From the NCBI GenBank assembly GCA_003481775.1, contig QULU01000051.1, positions 1 through 24,551 of the forward strand: a stretch of 24,551 nt of DNA, written 5' to 3'. The position numbers and the translations under genes are program-made. Positions 1-6,779 of the stretch are shown one piece after another. Each line of letters opens with the position of its first letter. Within the stretch, counting starts at the first letter, position 1. Source of the DNA: Clostridiaceae bacterium OM02-2AC (lineage in GTDB: Bacteria; Bacillota_I; Bacilli_A; Erysipelotrichales; Erysipelotrichaceae). The notes under the pieces were generated by a model, which did no database searches, was not told the origin of the DNA, and saw only the letters and a program-made list of their open reading frames with translations.

Positions 1-46
1 GTAGTCAGCTTGGAAGGCTGAAGTTCTACCATTGAACTACACCCGC
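1..46 (-). tRNA. tRNA-Gly (anticodon TCC), 3' part cut off by window edge
   Basis: Read on the minus strand, the sequence begins GCGGGTGTAGTTCAATGGTA, the acceptor and D-arm of a bacterial tRNA-Gly. It continues into an anticodon stem-loop with loop CTTCCAA (plus positions 10-16), giving anticodon TCC (12-14), which reads GGA/GGG codons. The variable loop, T-arm and 3' acceptor strand lie outside the window, so the gene is truncated by the edge rather than broken. A promoter-like pair lies just upstream (66-94). Seen directly; the identity rests on the well-conserved tRNA-Gly sequence. Confidence 0.93.
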
Positions 47-65
47 ATCTCTTGATTGCTCTAAT

Positions 66-94
66 AATATACACTATTTTTTTAGTTTATGCAA
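66..94 (-). promoter_or_regulatory. Promoter of tRNA-Gly
   Basis: On the minus strand TTGCAT (89-94) is followed after 17 nt by TATATT (66-71), placing the start near 59, about a dozen bases before the tRNA 5' end at 46. The same TTGCAT -35 with 17-nt spacing is found before the phosphoesterase gene (21227-21255), which supports its being a real local promoter type. Confidence 0.6.
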
Positions 95-397
95 CACTTT
101 TTTTAATTTTTTTCGTTTTTTTTACCGATAGGCTCCTATTCCTCTGTGAGAGCCTGTAAAAATACAAGAGATATCTTGGGGATTGATTTGTTATAGCCTG
201 ATACTCACTCACGTTATGGTTTTATGAGTTTCTCCAAATGTCAATGGTGAATATTGACCAAGGCATTACTTTTACCGGAAGAAAACCTCGTTACGATAGC
301 TCTGATATACGCATATCCCTTTCAAATCTGTAAAAGCTGTTTATCTTGCTGTTTCCATCGTTTATACTGCAAGAGATTTGGATATCAACCACGGCCT
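95..397. other. Gene-poor intergenic stretch
   Basis: I see no credible gene. An open frame at 254-460 (+) starts with TTG, lacks a ribosome binding site and runs through a terminator hairpin. The stretch holds long T-runs (97-123) and two short inverted repeats. One is TTTTTAC-AGGCTC (119-135) facing GAGCCT-GTAAAAA (150-162), without a U-tail in either useful direction. The other is GTCAAT (240-245) facing ATTGAC (253-258). Neither can be assigned a role. Confidence 0.5.
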
Positions 398-447
398 GAT
401 AAAAACACCTTCTCATACACTTTTATGCAGCATATGAGAAGGTGTTT
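398..447 (-). terminator. Intrinsic terminator after the AIM24-like gene
   Basis: A perfect 15-bp inverted repeat (403-417 with 433-447; arm AAACACCTTCTCATA) begins a few bases after the stop codon at 450-452. On the minus strand it is followed by TTTTTATC, the layout of a Rho-independent terminator. Confidence 0.9.
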
Positions 448-449
448 GG

Positions 450-1127
450 TTAATTTTTAGGCACCAGAGAAATTACACGGTCTGCCAAAACACTGAATGG
501 CATTGTCTGCAGCCAGATTTTGCCGGGACCGCTTAACGTCGCAAGGAACATCCCTTCACCACTGAAAAACTTGTTTTTCAATCCCTTTACCGTTGTGATA
601 TCAAAGTGTACAGATTCCTCGAATCCGGCGATATACCCCTGATCCACCTGCAAGGTTTCACCGGGAGCCAGTGTTTTTTCGATGATATCTCCATCTATCT
701 CAAGGAAGGCTGTACCGTTTCCTGTCAGCTTCTGTAAGACAAAGCCCTCACCGCCGAAAAATCCGGTACCCAGCTTTTTGCGGAAATGTGCCTGTAGATT
801 CACACCGTCCTCTGCAGCAAGAAAGGCGTTTTTCTGAACAATGAGCGTCTTTCCATCATGCAGGGTAACCGGCAGAATCTTACCTGGAAAGCTGGAGCCG
901 AAGGCGATTTCCGCATGGTCGTGACTGCTGGTATACGTGGTTAGAAAAATAGACTCGCCGGACATGGCACGTCCCAGTCCCTTCAGCAGCCCTCCACGGG
1001 TATTGGAATCCATAGAGAACCCTTCTTCCATCCAGCACATTCCACCGGATTCAGTAAACATTTTTTCCCCGCGATCCAGCTTGCAGACAACGGCCGGCAG
1101 CTGTCCGCCGATAATTTCATATTTCAT
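450..1127 (-). CDS. AIM24 / TIGR00266-family protein
   Basis: A 225-residue protein starting MKYEIIGGQLPAVVCKL, with a good ribosome binding site (AGGAGGAGATTCA before ATG). The sequence fits the TIGR00266/AIM24 family: an all-beta repeat-rich fold built from Gly-rich segments such as GTGFFGGEGF (about 117-126) and the C-terminal stretch GEGMFLATLSGPGKIWLQT with PFSVLADRV. No signal peptide or membrane segment is visible. In bacteria the family has no firmly established biochemical role; the yeast relative AIM24 is mitochondrial. It is transcribed alone, with a terminator directly after the stop, and divergent from the oxidoreductase at 1238. The family call is from recognised sequence; the function is unknown. 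Confidence 0.82.
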   Translation of the reverse strand: MKYEIIGGQLPAVVCKLDRGEKMFTESGGMCWMEEGFSMDSNTRGGLLKGLGRAMSGESIFLTTYTSSHDHAEIAFGSSFPGKILPVTLHDGKTLIVQKNAFLAAEDGVNLQAHFRKKLGTGFFGGEGFVLQKLTGNGTAFLEIDGDIIEKTLAPGETLQVDQGYIAGFEESVHFDITTVKGLKNKFFSGEGMFLATLSGPGKIWLQTMPFSVLADRVISLVPKN

Positions 1128-1160
1128 TGAATCTCCTCCTGTCGTATGATATCTTTATTC

Positions 1161-1197
1161 TATCATAATTGGAAAATATTTACCTTTTCTATTATAC
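1161..1197 (+). promoter_or_regulatory. Divergent promoter region between 1127 and 1238
   Basis: On the plus strand TTGGAA (1169-1174) lies 17 nt before TTATAC (1192-1197), a plausible promoter for the oxidoreductase. On the minus strand TATGAT (1161-1166) is a reasonable -10 for the AIM24-like gene, with only a weak -35. Read from sequence only; moderate to low certainty. Confidence 0.35.
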
Positions 1198-1237
1198 AAA
1201 AGTGCGATAAAATTAGAGCAGAAAGTGAGGACATACG

Positions 1238-2188
1238 ATGATACGTGTAGGAATTATGGGTCTGGGGCAGATTGCGCATCGAGTAGCTAAGGGAATCTGC
1301 TATGCAGAAAACGCAGAGCTGTATGCGGTTGGCTCACGCTCCTTAGAAAAAGCAGGGGAATTTCAGAGACTATATGGAGCTCAGAAAATTTATGACAGCT
1401 ATGAAAGACTCCTGCAGGATCCGCAGGTGGAGATGGTATATATATGCACACCAAATCATTTGCATTTCGAGCATATTCAAAACGCTTTGCGCCATGGAAA
1501 GCATGTTTTATGTGAAAAGCCGCTGGTGGCGAATGCTGAGCAGCTAAAGGAGTGCTTTGAGCTGGCACGCAGCAGCAATCTGTTTCTGATGGAAGCAGAA
1601 AAGACATTATTTACGCCGCTGAACAGAAAACTCAAGCAGCTGGTGAAGGAAGGAGTGATTGGACAGCTGCGGTATGTGGAGGGCAGCTATTCCTATCCAA
1701 TCGATCTTTCAGAAATGGAGGAGGATCACTGGTGCTTCTCTAAAGAAGCAGGCGGCAGCGTCTATGATGTCGGTGTGTATCCGATCTGTTATGCGAACTG
1801 GTTTTCCGATGGATGTATCTCTGACATTCAGGCGGTCAAGGATTGTGCAGCAGGGGGCTATGATATGTTCACACAGGCATTGCTCACCTACGATAACGGC
1901 GTAATTGCCAGTGTGCGCAGCGGCTGGAAGCAGTGGATGGATAACCGCGGAGTGTTGTATGGCAGTAAGGGAAGCATTGAGACAGAAAACTTCTGGAAGA
2001 ATACCCGAGCGATTCTAAAAAGGGATGGTATCTGTACCCCCATCGAGGTTGACATGAAATCCGACTTTACCGGAGAGGTGGAGCATGCGGCGGCATGCAT
2101 ACAGCAGGGGCTGCTGGAGAGCCCGATTCTGGGAGAGCGGCAGAGCATGGAAATTATGAAAGTTCTGGAATATGTGAAATCTCTTTAA
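1238..2188 (+). CDS. Gfo/Idh/MocA-family NAD(P)-dependent oxidoreductase
   Basis: A 316-residue protein with an N-terminal Rossmann fold (MIRVGIMGLGQIAHR, GxGxxA-type turn at residues 8-13) followed by the family's EKP motif in HVLCEKPL (E93-K94-P95), where the lysine is the usual catalytic residue. The second half has DVGVYPICY (D178, G180, Y182, P183), the typical dehydrogenase-domain motif. Length is normal for the family. The ribosome binding site is GTGAGG upstream of ATG 1238. Members oxidise or reduce sugars, inositols and related polyols using NAD(P); the substrate cannot be told from sequence. It is not tightly coupled to metY, which has its own promoter 27 bp downstream. Confidence 0.88.
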   Translation: MIRVGIMGLGQIAHRVAKGICYAENAELYAVGSRSLEKAGEFQRLYGAQKIYDSYERLLQDPQVEMVYICTPNHLHFEHIQNALRHGKHVLCEKPLVANAEQLKECFELARSSNLFLMEAEKTLFTPLNRKLKQLVKEGVIGQLRYVEGSYSYPIDLSEMEEDHWCFSKEAGGSVYDVGVYPICYANWFSDGCISDIQAVKDCAAGGYDMFTQALLTYDNGVIASVRSGWKQWMDNRGVLYGSKGSIETENFWKNTRAILKRDGICTPIEVDMKSDFTGEVEHAAACIQQGLLESPILGERQSMEIMKVLEYVKSL

Positions 2189-2214
2189 AATTTCTGAAAG
2201 TTTTTCATTACGGA

Positions 2215-2243
2215 TTGAATAATTTTCATAAAAATAGTAAAAT
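2215..2243 (+). promoter_or_regulatory. Promoter of metY-metA
   Basis: TTGAAT (2215-2220), a 17-nt spacer, then TAAAAT (2238-2243). The start would be near 2250, giving a leader of only about 23 nt before ATG 2273. That leaves no room for a SAM riboswitch or T-box, so control must be at the promoter or elsewhere. Confidence 0.6.
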
Positions 2244-2272
2244 AATACGCAGTGAAAGGTGAGGTAATTGTA

Positions 2273-3538
2273 ATGAAAATTGAATCGAAATGTCTGCATG
2301 CAGGCTATGAACCGAAAAACGGAGAACCTCGTGTTCTGCCGATTTACCAGAGTACGACCTATAAATATGACTCTACAGACTTTGTCGGACAGCTGTTTGA
2401 TCTGACAGCGGAGGGACACATGTATTCCCGTATCTCCAATCCGACGGTGGATGCGGTAGAGAAAAAAATCGCAGCACTGGAGGGTGGTGTCGGAGCACTT
2501 TGTACAACATCCGGACAGTCCGCAACCTTCCTTGCTTTAATGAATGTGCTGGAAAGCGGAGACCATCTGGTTGCTTCCTCTACCATTTACGGAGGTTCAG
2601 TCAATCTGTTGTCTATCACCTTCCGAAAATTCGGCATCGAAGTGTCCTATGTGGATCCGGATGCGGCTGCAGAGGAAATCGAAAAGCTGATTCGCCCGAA
2701 TACGAAAGCGGTATTTGGAGAGATTATGGCAAACCCTGCCATGAATGTACTGGATATTGAGAAATTTGCCAGTGTCGCACATGCACATGATATTCCGCTG
2801 TTTGTCGATAATACCTTTGCGACGCCTGTCCTGTGTCAGCCGTTTCGTTTCGGTGCGGACATCGTCATTCACAGCACAACAAAATATATGGATGGACATG
2901 CCCTGCAGATTGGCGGTGTTATCGTTGACGGGGGAACCTTCAACTGGGCAAACGGCAAATTCCCGGGTCTGAGCACACCGGATGCCTCCTATCATGGTAT
3001 CGTGTATACGGATACCTTCAAGGAAGCAGCTTATATCACCAAGGCCAGAGTTCAGCTGATGCGTGATCTGGGCTGTTATCCGGCTGCGCATTCTGCATTC
3101 CTGTTGAATCTGGGGCTGGAAACGCTGGCAGTCCGTATGGAACGTCATTGTGCGAATGCACAAAGAACGGCTGAATTTCTGGAATCACAGGACGCGGTGG
3201 AATTTGTAAACTATCCGGGTCTCAAGCAGAATAAATATCACGCCCTGGCACAGAAATATCTGCCGAAGGGATGCTGTGGCGTTATTTCCTTCTCCATCAA
3301 GGGAGGAAGAGAGCGCGCAGCTGCTTTCATCGATCATTTGAAGATGGTATCTCTGGAAGTCCATGTTGCGGATATTCGCACCTGTATTCTGCATCCGGCA
3401 AGCTCAACACACCGGCAGCTTACGGATGAACAGCTGGTAAACTGCGGTATCACACCGGGATTGATTCGACTGTCCTGCGGGATAGAGCATATTGATGATA
3501 TCCTGGAAGATTTAACACAGGCGTTCGCACAGATATAG
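2273..3538 (+). CDS. metY: O-acetylhomoserine sulfhydrylase / aminocarboxypropyltransferase
   Basis: A PLP enzyme of the Cys/Met metabolism family, 421 residues, that makes homocysteine (or methionine from methanethiol) from O-acetyl-L-homoserine and sulfide. It has the family's YSRISNPT motif (residues 51-58), the FVDNTFATP segment with PLP-contacting Asp179, and the Schiff-base lysine K204 in HSTTKYMDGH. The C-terminal SSTHRQLT and GLIRLSCGIEH motifs bind the substrate carboxylate. Length above 400 and the long insert after the lysine favour MetY over cystathionine gamma-synthase/lyase (about 380). An in-frame GTG lies at 2252, but AGGTGAGG (2257-2264) stands 8 nt before ATG 2273, so I use that start. 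metA begins 13 bp after its stop. Confidence 0.93.
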   Translation: MKIESKCLHAGYEPKNGEPRVLPIYQSTTYKYDSTDFVGQLFDLTAEGHMYSRISNPTVDAVEKKIAALEGGVGALCTTSGQSATFLALMNVLESGDHLVASSTIYGGSVNLLSITFRKFGIEVSYVDPDAAAEEIEKLIRPNTKAVFGEIMANPAMNVLDIEKFASVAHAHDIPLFVDNTFATPVLCQPFRFGADIVIHSTTKYMDGHALQIGGVIVDGGTFNWANGKFPGLSTPDASYHGIVYTDTFKEAAYITKARVQLMRDLGCYPAAHSAFLLNLGLETLAVRMERHCANAQRTAEFLESQDAVEFVNYPGLKQNKYHALAQKYLPKGCCGVISFSIKGGRERAAAFIDHLKMVSLEVHVADIRTCILHPASSTHRQLTDEQLVNCGITPGLIRLSCGIEHIDDILEDLTQAFAQI

Positions 3539-3551
3539 GAGATGAAACAGC

Positions 3552-4505
3552 ATGCCGATCAATATACCGAATGGCCTGCCAGCCAAGCAGATTCTGGAAA
3601 GTGAAAAAATCTTTGCACTGGAAGAGGATGTAGCTAGAAAGCAGGATATCCGCCCGCTGAGAATTGTTATCCTCAATCTGATGCCAAAAAAAATTGAAAC
3701 GGAAACACAGATTCTGCGTCTGATATCCAAATCCCCATTACAGGTGGATATCGATTTTATGATGGTCAGCAATCATGTTTCCAAAAACACGAGTGCTGAT
3801 CATCTGTTGAAGTTCTATGATGATTTTTCGACGCTGAAAAAGAACCGTTATGACTGTTTGATTATAACCGGTGCACCGGTGGAGCATCTGGAATTTGAGG
3901 AGGTCGATTACTGGGACGAGCTTTGTGAAATCATGGAATGGAGCAAAACTCATGTGTACTCCACGCTGCATATCTGCTGGGGTGCACAGGCAGGATTGTA
4001 TTATCATTATCATATTCAGAAGCATTTGATGAAGCAGAAGGTATTTGGTATTTATCCGCAAACGTTATGTGATGAATACAATTTTCTGACAAATGGCTTT
4101 GATGAAATACATTACACGCCGCATTCCCGCCATACTGCCATTGATGAACATGCACTGGCTAAGCAGGAAGCCCTTGAAATTTTATCCCGCTCGGATGTAA
4201 CCGGCAGCAATATTGTTGCGACCGGAGATTTCCGGGAAATTTATATCCTGGGGCATCTGGAATATGGCAAGGAAACACTGGCGCAGGAATATTTCCGCGA
4301 TCTTTCGCAGGGTAAGGAAATTCAGCTTCCCTTTAATTATTTCCCTGAGGATGATCCACAGCAGGAGCCTGTTTTAACATGGCGTTCTCATGCAAATCTG
4401 TTGTATCGCAACTGGCTGAATTACGTATATCAGATGACACCGTATGACCTGCAGGAATTAAGTGCTTATAAACAAGAACATAACGTGGCTGCAGCGTCTG
4501 TATGA
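3552..4505 (+). CDS. metA: Homoserine O-acetyltransferase (MetA family)
   Basis: A 317-residue MetA-type homoserine transacylase, which activates homoserine for methionine synthesis in the cytoplasm. The start MPINIPNGLPA and length are standard. Catalytic Cys142 is in HICWGAQAG, and His235 and Glu237 are in ILGHLEYG. Residue 111 is Glu (GAPVEHLEFE). In this family Glu at 111 goes with acetyl-CoA use, as established for Bacillus cereus MetA, and Gly with succinyl-CoA. The neighbour metY uses the acetyl ester, so I call this an acetyltransferase although many databases would label it succinyltransferase. A ribosome binding site (AGGAGATG) overlaps the end of metY, so the two are one operon. 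The acyl preference is inferred from one residue plus context. Confidence 0.92.
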   Translation: MPINIPNGLPAKQILESEKIFALEEDVARKQDIRPLRIVILNLMPKKIETETQILRLISKSPLQVDIDFMMVSNHVSKNTSADHLLKFYDDFSTLKKNRYDCLIITGAPVEHLEFEEVDYWDELCEIMEWSKTHVYSTLHICWGAQAGLYYHYHIQKHLMKQKVFGIYPQTLCDEYNFLTNGFDEIHYTPHSRHTAIDEHALAKQEALEILSRSDVTGSNIVATGDFREIYILGHLEYGKETLAQEYFRDLSQGKEIQLPFNYFPEDDPQQEPVLTWRSHANLLYRNWLNYVYQMTPYDLQELSAYKQEHNVAAASV

Positions 4506-4697
4506 ATAGAAATAATATCCTGATATGATACAGGGTATACATGCCATGGAGATCCAGTGCCTTGTGTGTTGTAACAGGCTTAAGGTGCAGGCCGTTTTCA
4601 CAGAGAACTGCGTTTCTTGAAAAATACAGGAAGTCAATGAACGATGAGTTTAAACAGCCTGTTAATCGAAACATCTATCTGCAGTCACCGAGCGAAT
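4506..4697. other. Long 3' region after metA, no convincing gene
   Basis: There are about 190 bp between the metA stop and the next terminator. A 58-codon open frame (4541-4717, +) ends inside the terminator loop; its C-terminal third (MNDEFKQPVNRNIYLQS...) looks somewhat protein-like, but the ribosome binding site is poor and I recognise no family. It may be a long 3' UTR or the remains of a decayed gene. Confidence 0.35.
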
Positions 4698-4744
4698 GGG
4701 TAGAAATCAAGCTTTGATTGGATGATTTCTATCCTTTTTTATTT
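4698..4744 (+). terminator. Intrinsic terminator downstream of metY-metA
   Basis: GGGTAGAAATCA (4698-4709) pairs with TGATTTCTATCC (4723-4734), 12 bp with one G-U pair, followed directly by TTTTTTATTTC. A clear plus-strand Rho-independent terminator about 190 bp after metA. Confidence 0.88.
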
Positions 4745-4960
4745 CTCAGATACTCGTTATGAGATCACAGCATTGACAAATCAGACCCCATAGGCAGCAT
4801 AGCAAGCAGGGATGTGCCCCAGTATTTTGATGATTTGCAGCTTTCATTGTTCAGATAGGATGGCTTGCAAAGGAAACAATAGCTTTCCCTGAACTGTATC
4901 CTGCATTTCGAAACACCATTGTAAGTGTCGGACAGCTTTTTGTAAGATATTTTTGCCTGC
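4745..4960. other. Intergenic stretch without recognisable gene
   Basis: All frames I read are broken by stops within short distances and no ribosome binding site or repeat stands out. It lies between the metA terminator and the promoter of the aldo/keto reductase. Confidence 0.4.
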
Positions 4961-4964
4961 TCTG

Positions 4965-4993
4965 TTTCCTTTTTCTTCCTCTGCGTTTATAAT
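4965..4993 (+). promoter_or_regulatory. Promoter of the aldo/keto reductase
   Basis: TTTCCT (4965-4970), 17 nt, then a perfect TATAAT (4988-4993). The -35 is unusual, but the same TTTCCTTTT start, 17-nt pyrimidine-rich spacer and TATAAT recur before the threonine aldolase (18748-18776), which makes both more believable. Confidence 0.6.
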
Positions 4994-5034
4994 ATAGGTA
5001 TTATAAGATGCTGGTTAAAGGAGGAGTTTGAAGT

Positions 5035-6171
5035 ATGGAATACAGAGAGCTGAATGAGGAGTATCAGCCATCCCTGCTGGGATTTGGATGTATGCGTTTC
5101 CCGCTGGATGCACAGGGGAAGATTGATGAGGCGGAAGCTGAACGGATGCTGGATACCGCAATCGCACATGGTGTGAAGTATATCGATACAGCGTTTCCGT
5201 ATCATCATGGAGATAGTGAACCGTTTGTAGGCCGTGTGCTGAAAAAATACGATAGAAGCAGCTACTATCTGACAACAAAGCTGCCGCTTTGGGATTTGAA
5301 CACGCTGGAGGATGCGAAAGCGATGTTTGAAAATCAGCTGAAGCGCCTTGATGTAACGTATGTGGATTTTTATCTGCTCCATGCGGTAGATAAGGCGAAA
5401 TGGGAAAAAGCAAAGCAGCTGGGCATTCTTGCATATTGTGAAGAATTAAAAGCGCAGGGAAAAATACGGAATTTCGGCTTTTCCTTTCATGATGAATACG
5501 ACGTATTTGAAGAGATACTGACTTATCGCAAATGGGATTTTTGCCAGATACAGTATAATTATGTGGATACACAAGAGCAGGCCGGAGATCGCGGCTATGC
5601 CCTGGCTGAGAAACTGGGAATTCCGATGGTCATCATGGAGCCGGTGAAGGGCGGCTCGCTTTCCAAGCTGCCACAGGATCTTGCTTCACGCTTAAAGGAG
5701 GCTGCACCCAATAGCAGCATCTCCTCCTGGGCGCTTCGCTGGGTAGCCAGTAAGCCAAATGTTAAGGTGGTACTCAGTGGCATGTCCACCATGGAGCAGG
5801 TGCTCGATAACCTGTCAACCTTTGAAGATTTTAAACCGCTGAGCGTAGCGGAGCAGGGGTTGATTAAGGAAATCGCAGAAGAAATCAAGGCGAGAACGAT
5901 GAACGGCTGTACAGGCTGTGCGTACTGTATGCCGTGTCCATTTGGTCTGGATATTCCAAAGAATTTCCGCATCTGGAATGAGCATGCAAAATATGGAAAT
6001 ACGGAAGTGGCAAGAAAACGTTATTTTGAAGAAATGAAGGAGGAAGAAAGAAGCAGCCAGTGTAAGAAATGCGGGAAATGTGAAGCACTGTGTCCACAGC
6101 ATATCGCTATACGTGAGGATCTGGCACATATGAGCAGCGATATGGAGCTTCTTAAGAGCAAAGCTGGGTAA
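5035..6171 (+). CDS. Aldo/keto reductase with C-terminal two-cluster ferredoxin-like domain
   Basis: A 378-residue protein with two parts. Residues 1 to about 270 are an aldo/keto reductase barrel with the catalytic tetrad Asp51, Tyr56, Lys82 and His116 (DTAFPYHHGD, TTKLPLW, LLHAVD), so an NAD(P)H-dependent carbonyl reductase. Residues 290-360 add eight cysteines in two groups, C292-C295-C298-C301 followed by Pro and C343-C346-C349-C353 followed by Pro, the pattern for two [4Fe-4S] clusters. This architecture is common in anaerobic Bacillota; the physiological substrate and whether the clusters pass electrons to the barrel are not known from sequence. The ribosome binding site AAAGGAGG lies upstream of ATG 5035. 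It is a single-gene unit with its own promoter and terminator. Confidence 0.9.
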   Translation: MEYRELNEEYQPSLLGFGCMRFPLDAQGKIDEAEAERMLDTAIAHGVKYIDTAFPYHHGDSEPFVGRVLKKYDRSSYYLTTKLPLWDLNTLEDAKAMFENQLKRLDVTYVDFYLLHAVDKAKWEKAKQLGILAYCEELKAQGKIRNFGFSFHDEYDVFEEILTYRKWDFCQIQYNYVDTQEQAGDRGYALAEKLGIPMVIMEPVKGGSLSKLPQDLASRLKEAAPNSSISSWALRWVASKPNVKVVLSGMSTMEQVLDNLSTFEDFKPLSVAEQGLIKEIAEEIKARTMNGCTGCAYCMPCPFGLDIPKNFRIWNEHAKYGNTEVARKRYFEEMKEEERSSQCKKCGKCEALCPQHIAIREDLAHMSSDMELLKSKAG

Positions 6172-6200
6172 GCATGAAAAGCAACTCATAAATACAGACA

Positions 6201-6238
6201 GGAGTGTTCGCGTGATATCATGGCGGCATTCCTTTTTT
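6201..6238 (+). terminator. Intrinsic terminator of the aldo/keto reductase gene
   Basis: GGAGTG (6201-6206) pairs with CATTCC (6227-6232), with an inner CGC/GCG, followed by six Ts (6233-6238). It lies 30 bp after the stop codon. Confidence 0.75.
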
Positions 6239-6295
6239 AGTGAACCTTTCTAAGCAGTCTTCCATTTACATTGCAGAAATTACAGCTATGTGGCA

Positions 6296-6341
6296 CTGAC
6301 AGCAAGCTGAGCAAAAGAGCCGCTTATGCTGTCAGCTTTTA
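6296..6341 (+). terminator. Second terminator-like hairpin
   Basis: CTGACAGCA (6296-6304) pairs perfectly with TGCTGTCAG (6327-6335), followed by CTTTTATT. With the hairpin at 6201 it would insulate feoAB from upstream transcription. Confidence 0.6.
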
Positions 6342-6370
6342 TTGCGTATGTGCTGGGGTACCTCTATCAT
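6342..6370 (+). promoter_or_regulatory. Candidate promoter of feoAB
   Basis: TTGCGT (6342-6347), 17 nt, TATCAT (6365-6370), directly after the second terminator-like hairpin. It would give a leader of about 155 nt before feoA. I see no clear Fur box (GATAATGATAATCATTATC-like) around it. Confidence 0.45.
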
Positions 6371-6390
6371 TTTTTTAAGTATTTGCACAG

Positions 6391-6472
6391 TCTCCTGTAA
6401 GCAGCATACCTGAGAAACTCCACTTTTTGACGCTGCTGCTTCTGCCTGCTTACGGAAAGGGAGATGGTGGTT
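6391..6472 (+). promoter_or_regulatory. Foldable leader upstream of feoA
   Basis: GTAAGCAG (6397-6404) is the exact reverse complement of CTGCTTAC (6446-6453), and the flanking TCTCC (6391-6395) can pair with GGAGA (about 6461-6466) across small bulges. This suggests a stem of some 13 bp closing a 41-nt inner region within the feoAB leader. I cannot match it to a known riboswitch; the regulatory role is inference. Confidence 0.35.
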
Positions 6473-6533
6473 GTAGGCATTTGTGGAGGCGCATTTGCCC
6501 GTAGGTTGATAGTATAGGTGCAGGAGGGTAGAA

Positions 6534-6779
6534 ATGAACTGTTTAAAAGATGCTGTTCTCAACGAAGAGGTTTTTGTGGTAGATATCGAGCATACAGCTT
6601 TGATGAAACGCAGGCTGATGGATCTTGGGTTCGTACCGGGCACTGGAGTGACACCGGTTTTGGAAAGTCCCAGCAGGGATATGCGTGCCTATCTGATCAA
6701 GGGCTGTAAAATCGCTTTACGCAGTGAAGACAGTGAGCGGATTCTGATAAAAGGGAAGGAGGCTGCATATGCTGTTTGA
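6534..6779 (+). CDS. feoA: FeoA, small SH3-like partner of the ferrous iron transporter
   Basis: An 81-residue protein with the FeoA core: a beta-strand run (EVFVVDIE), the family motif RRLMDLGFVPGTGV (about 28-41) and C-terminal strands with GCKIALRSEDSERILIK. FeoA is a cytoplasmic SH3-like protein that assists FeoB in Fe2+ uptake; its exact role is unsettled. The ribosome binding site is GCAGGAGGGTAGAA before ATG 6534. Its last 11 bp overlap the start of feoB, pointing to translational coupling. Confidence 0.92.
   Translation: MNCLKDAVLNEEVFVVDIEHTALMKRRLMDLGFVPGTGVTPVLESPSRDMRAYLIKGCKIALRSEDSERILIKGKEAAYAV

Noticed and set aside
119..162. Hairpin between tRNA-Gly and the AIM24-like gene as a terminator
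   Set aside because: Pairing is good, but neither strand has a U-tract after it and no gene ends there.
254..460. 68-codon open frame on the plus strand
   Set aside because: TTG start without a ribosome binding site, and it reads straight through a strong terminator hairpin of the opposite-strand gene.
2189..2272. Possible SAM riboswitch or T-box before the methionine genes
   Set aside because: The whole gap is 84 bp and the promoter leaves a leader of about 23 nt, too short for either element.
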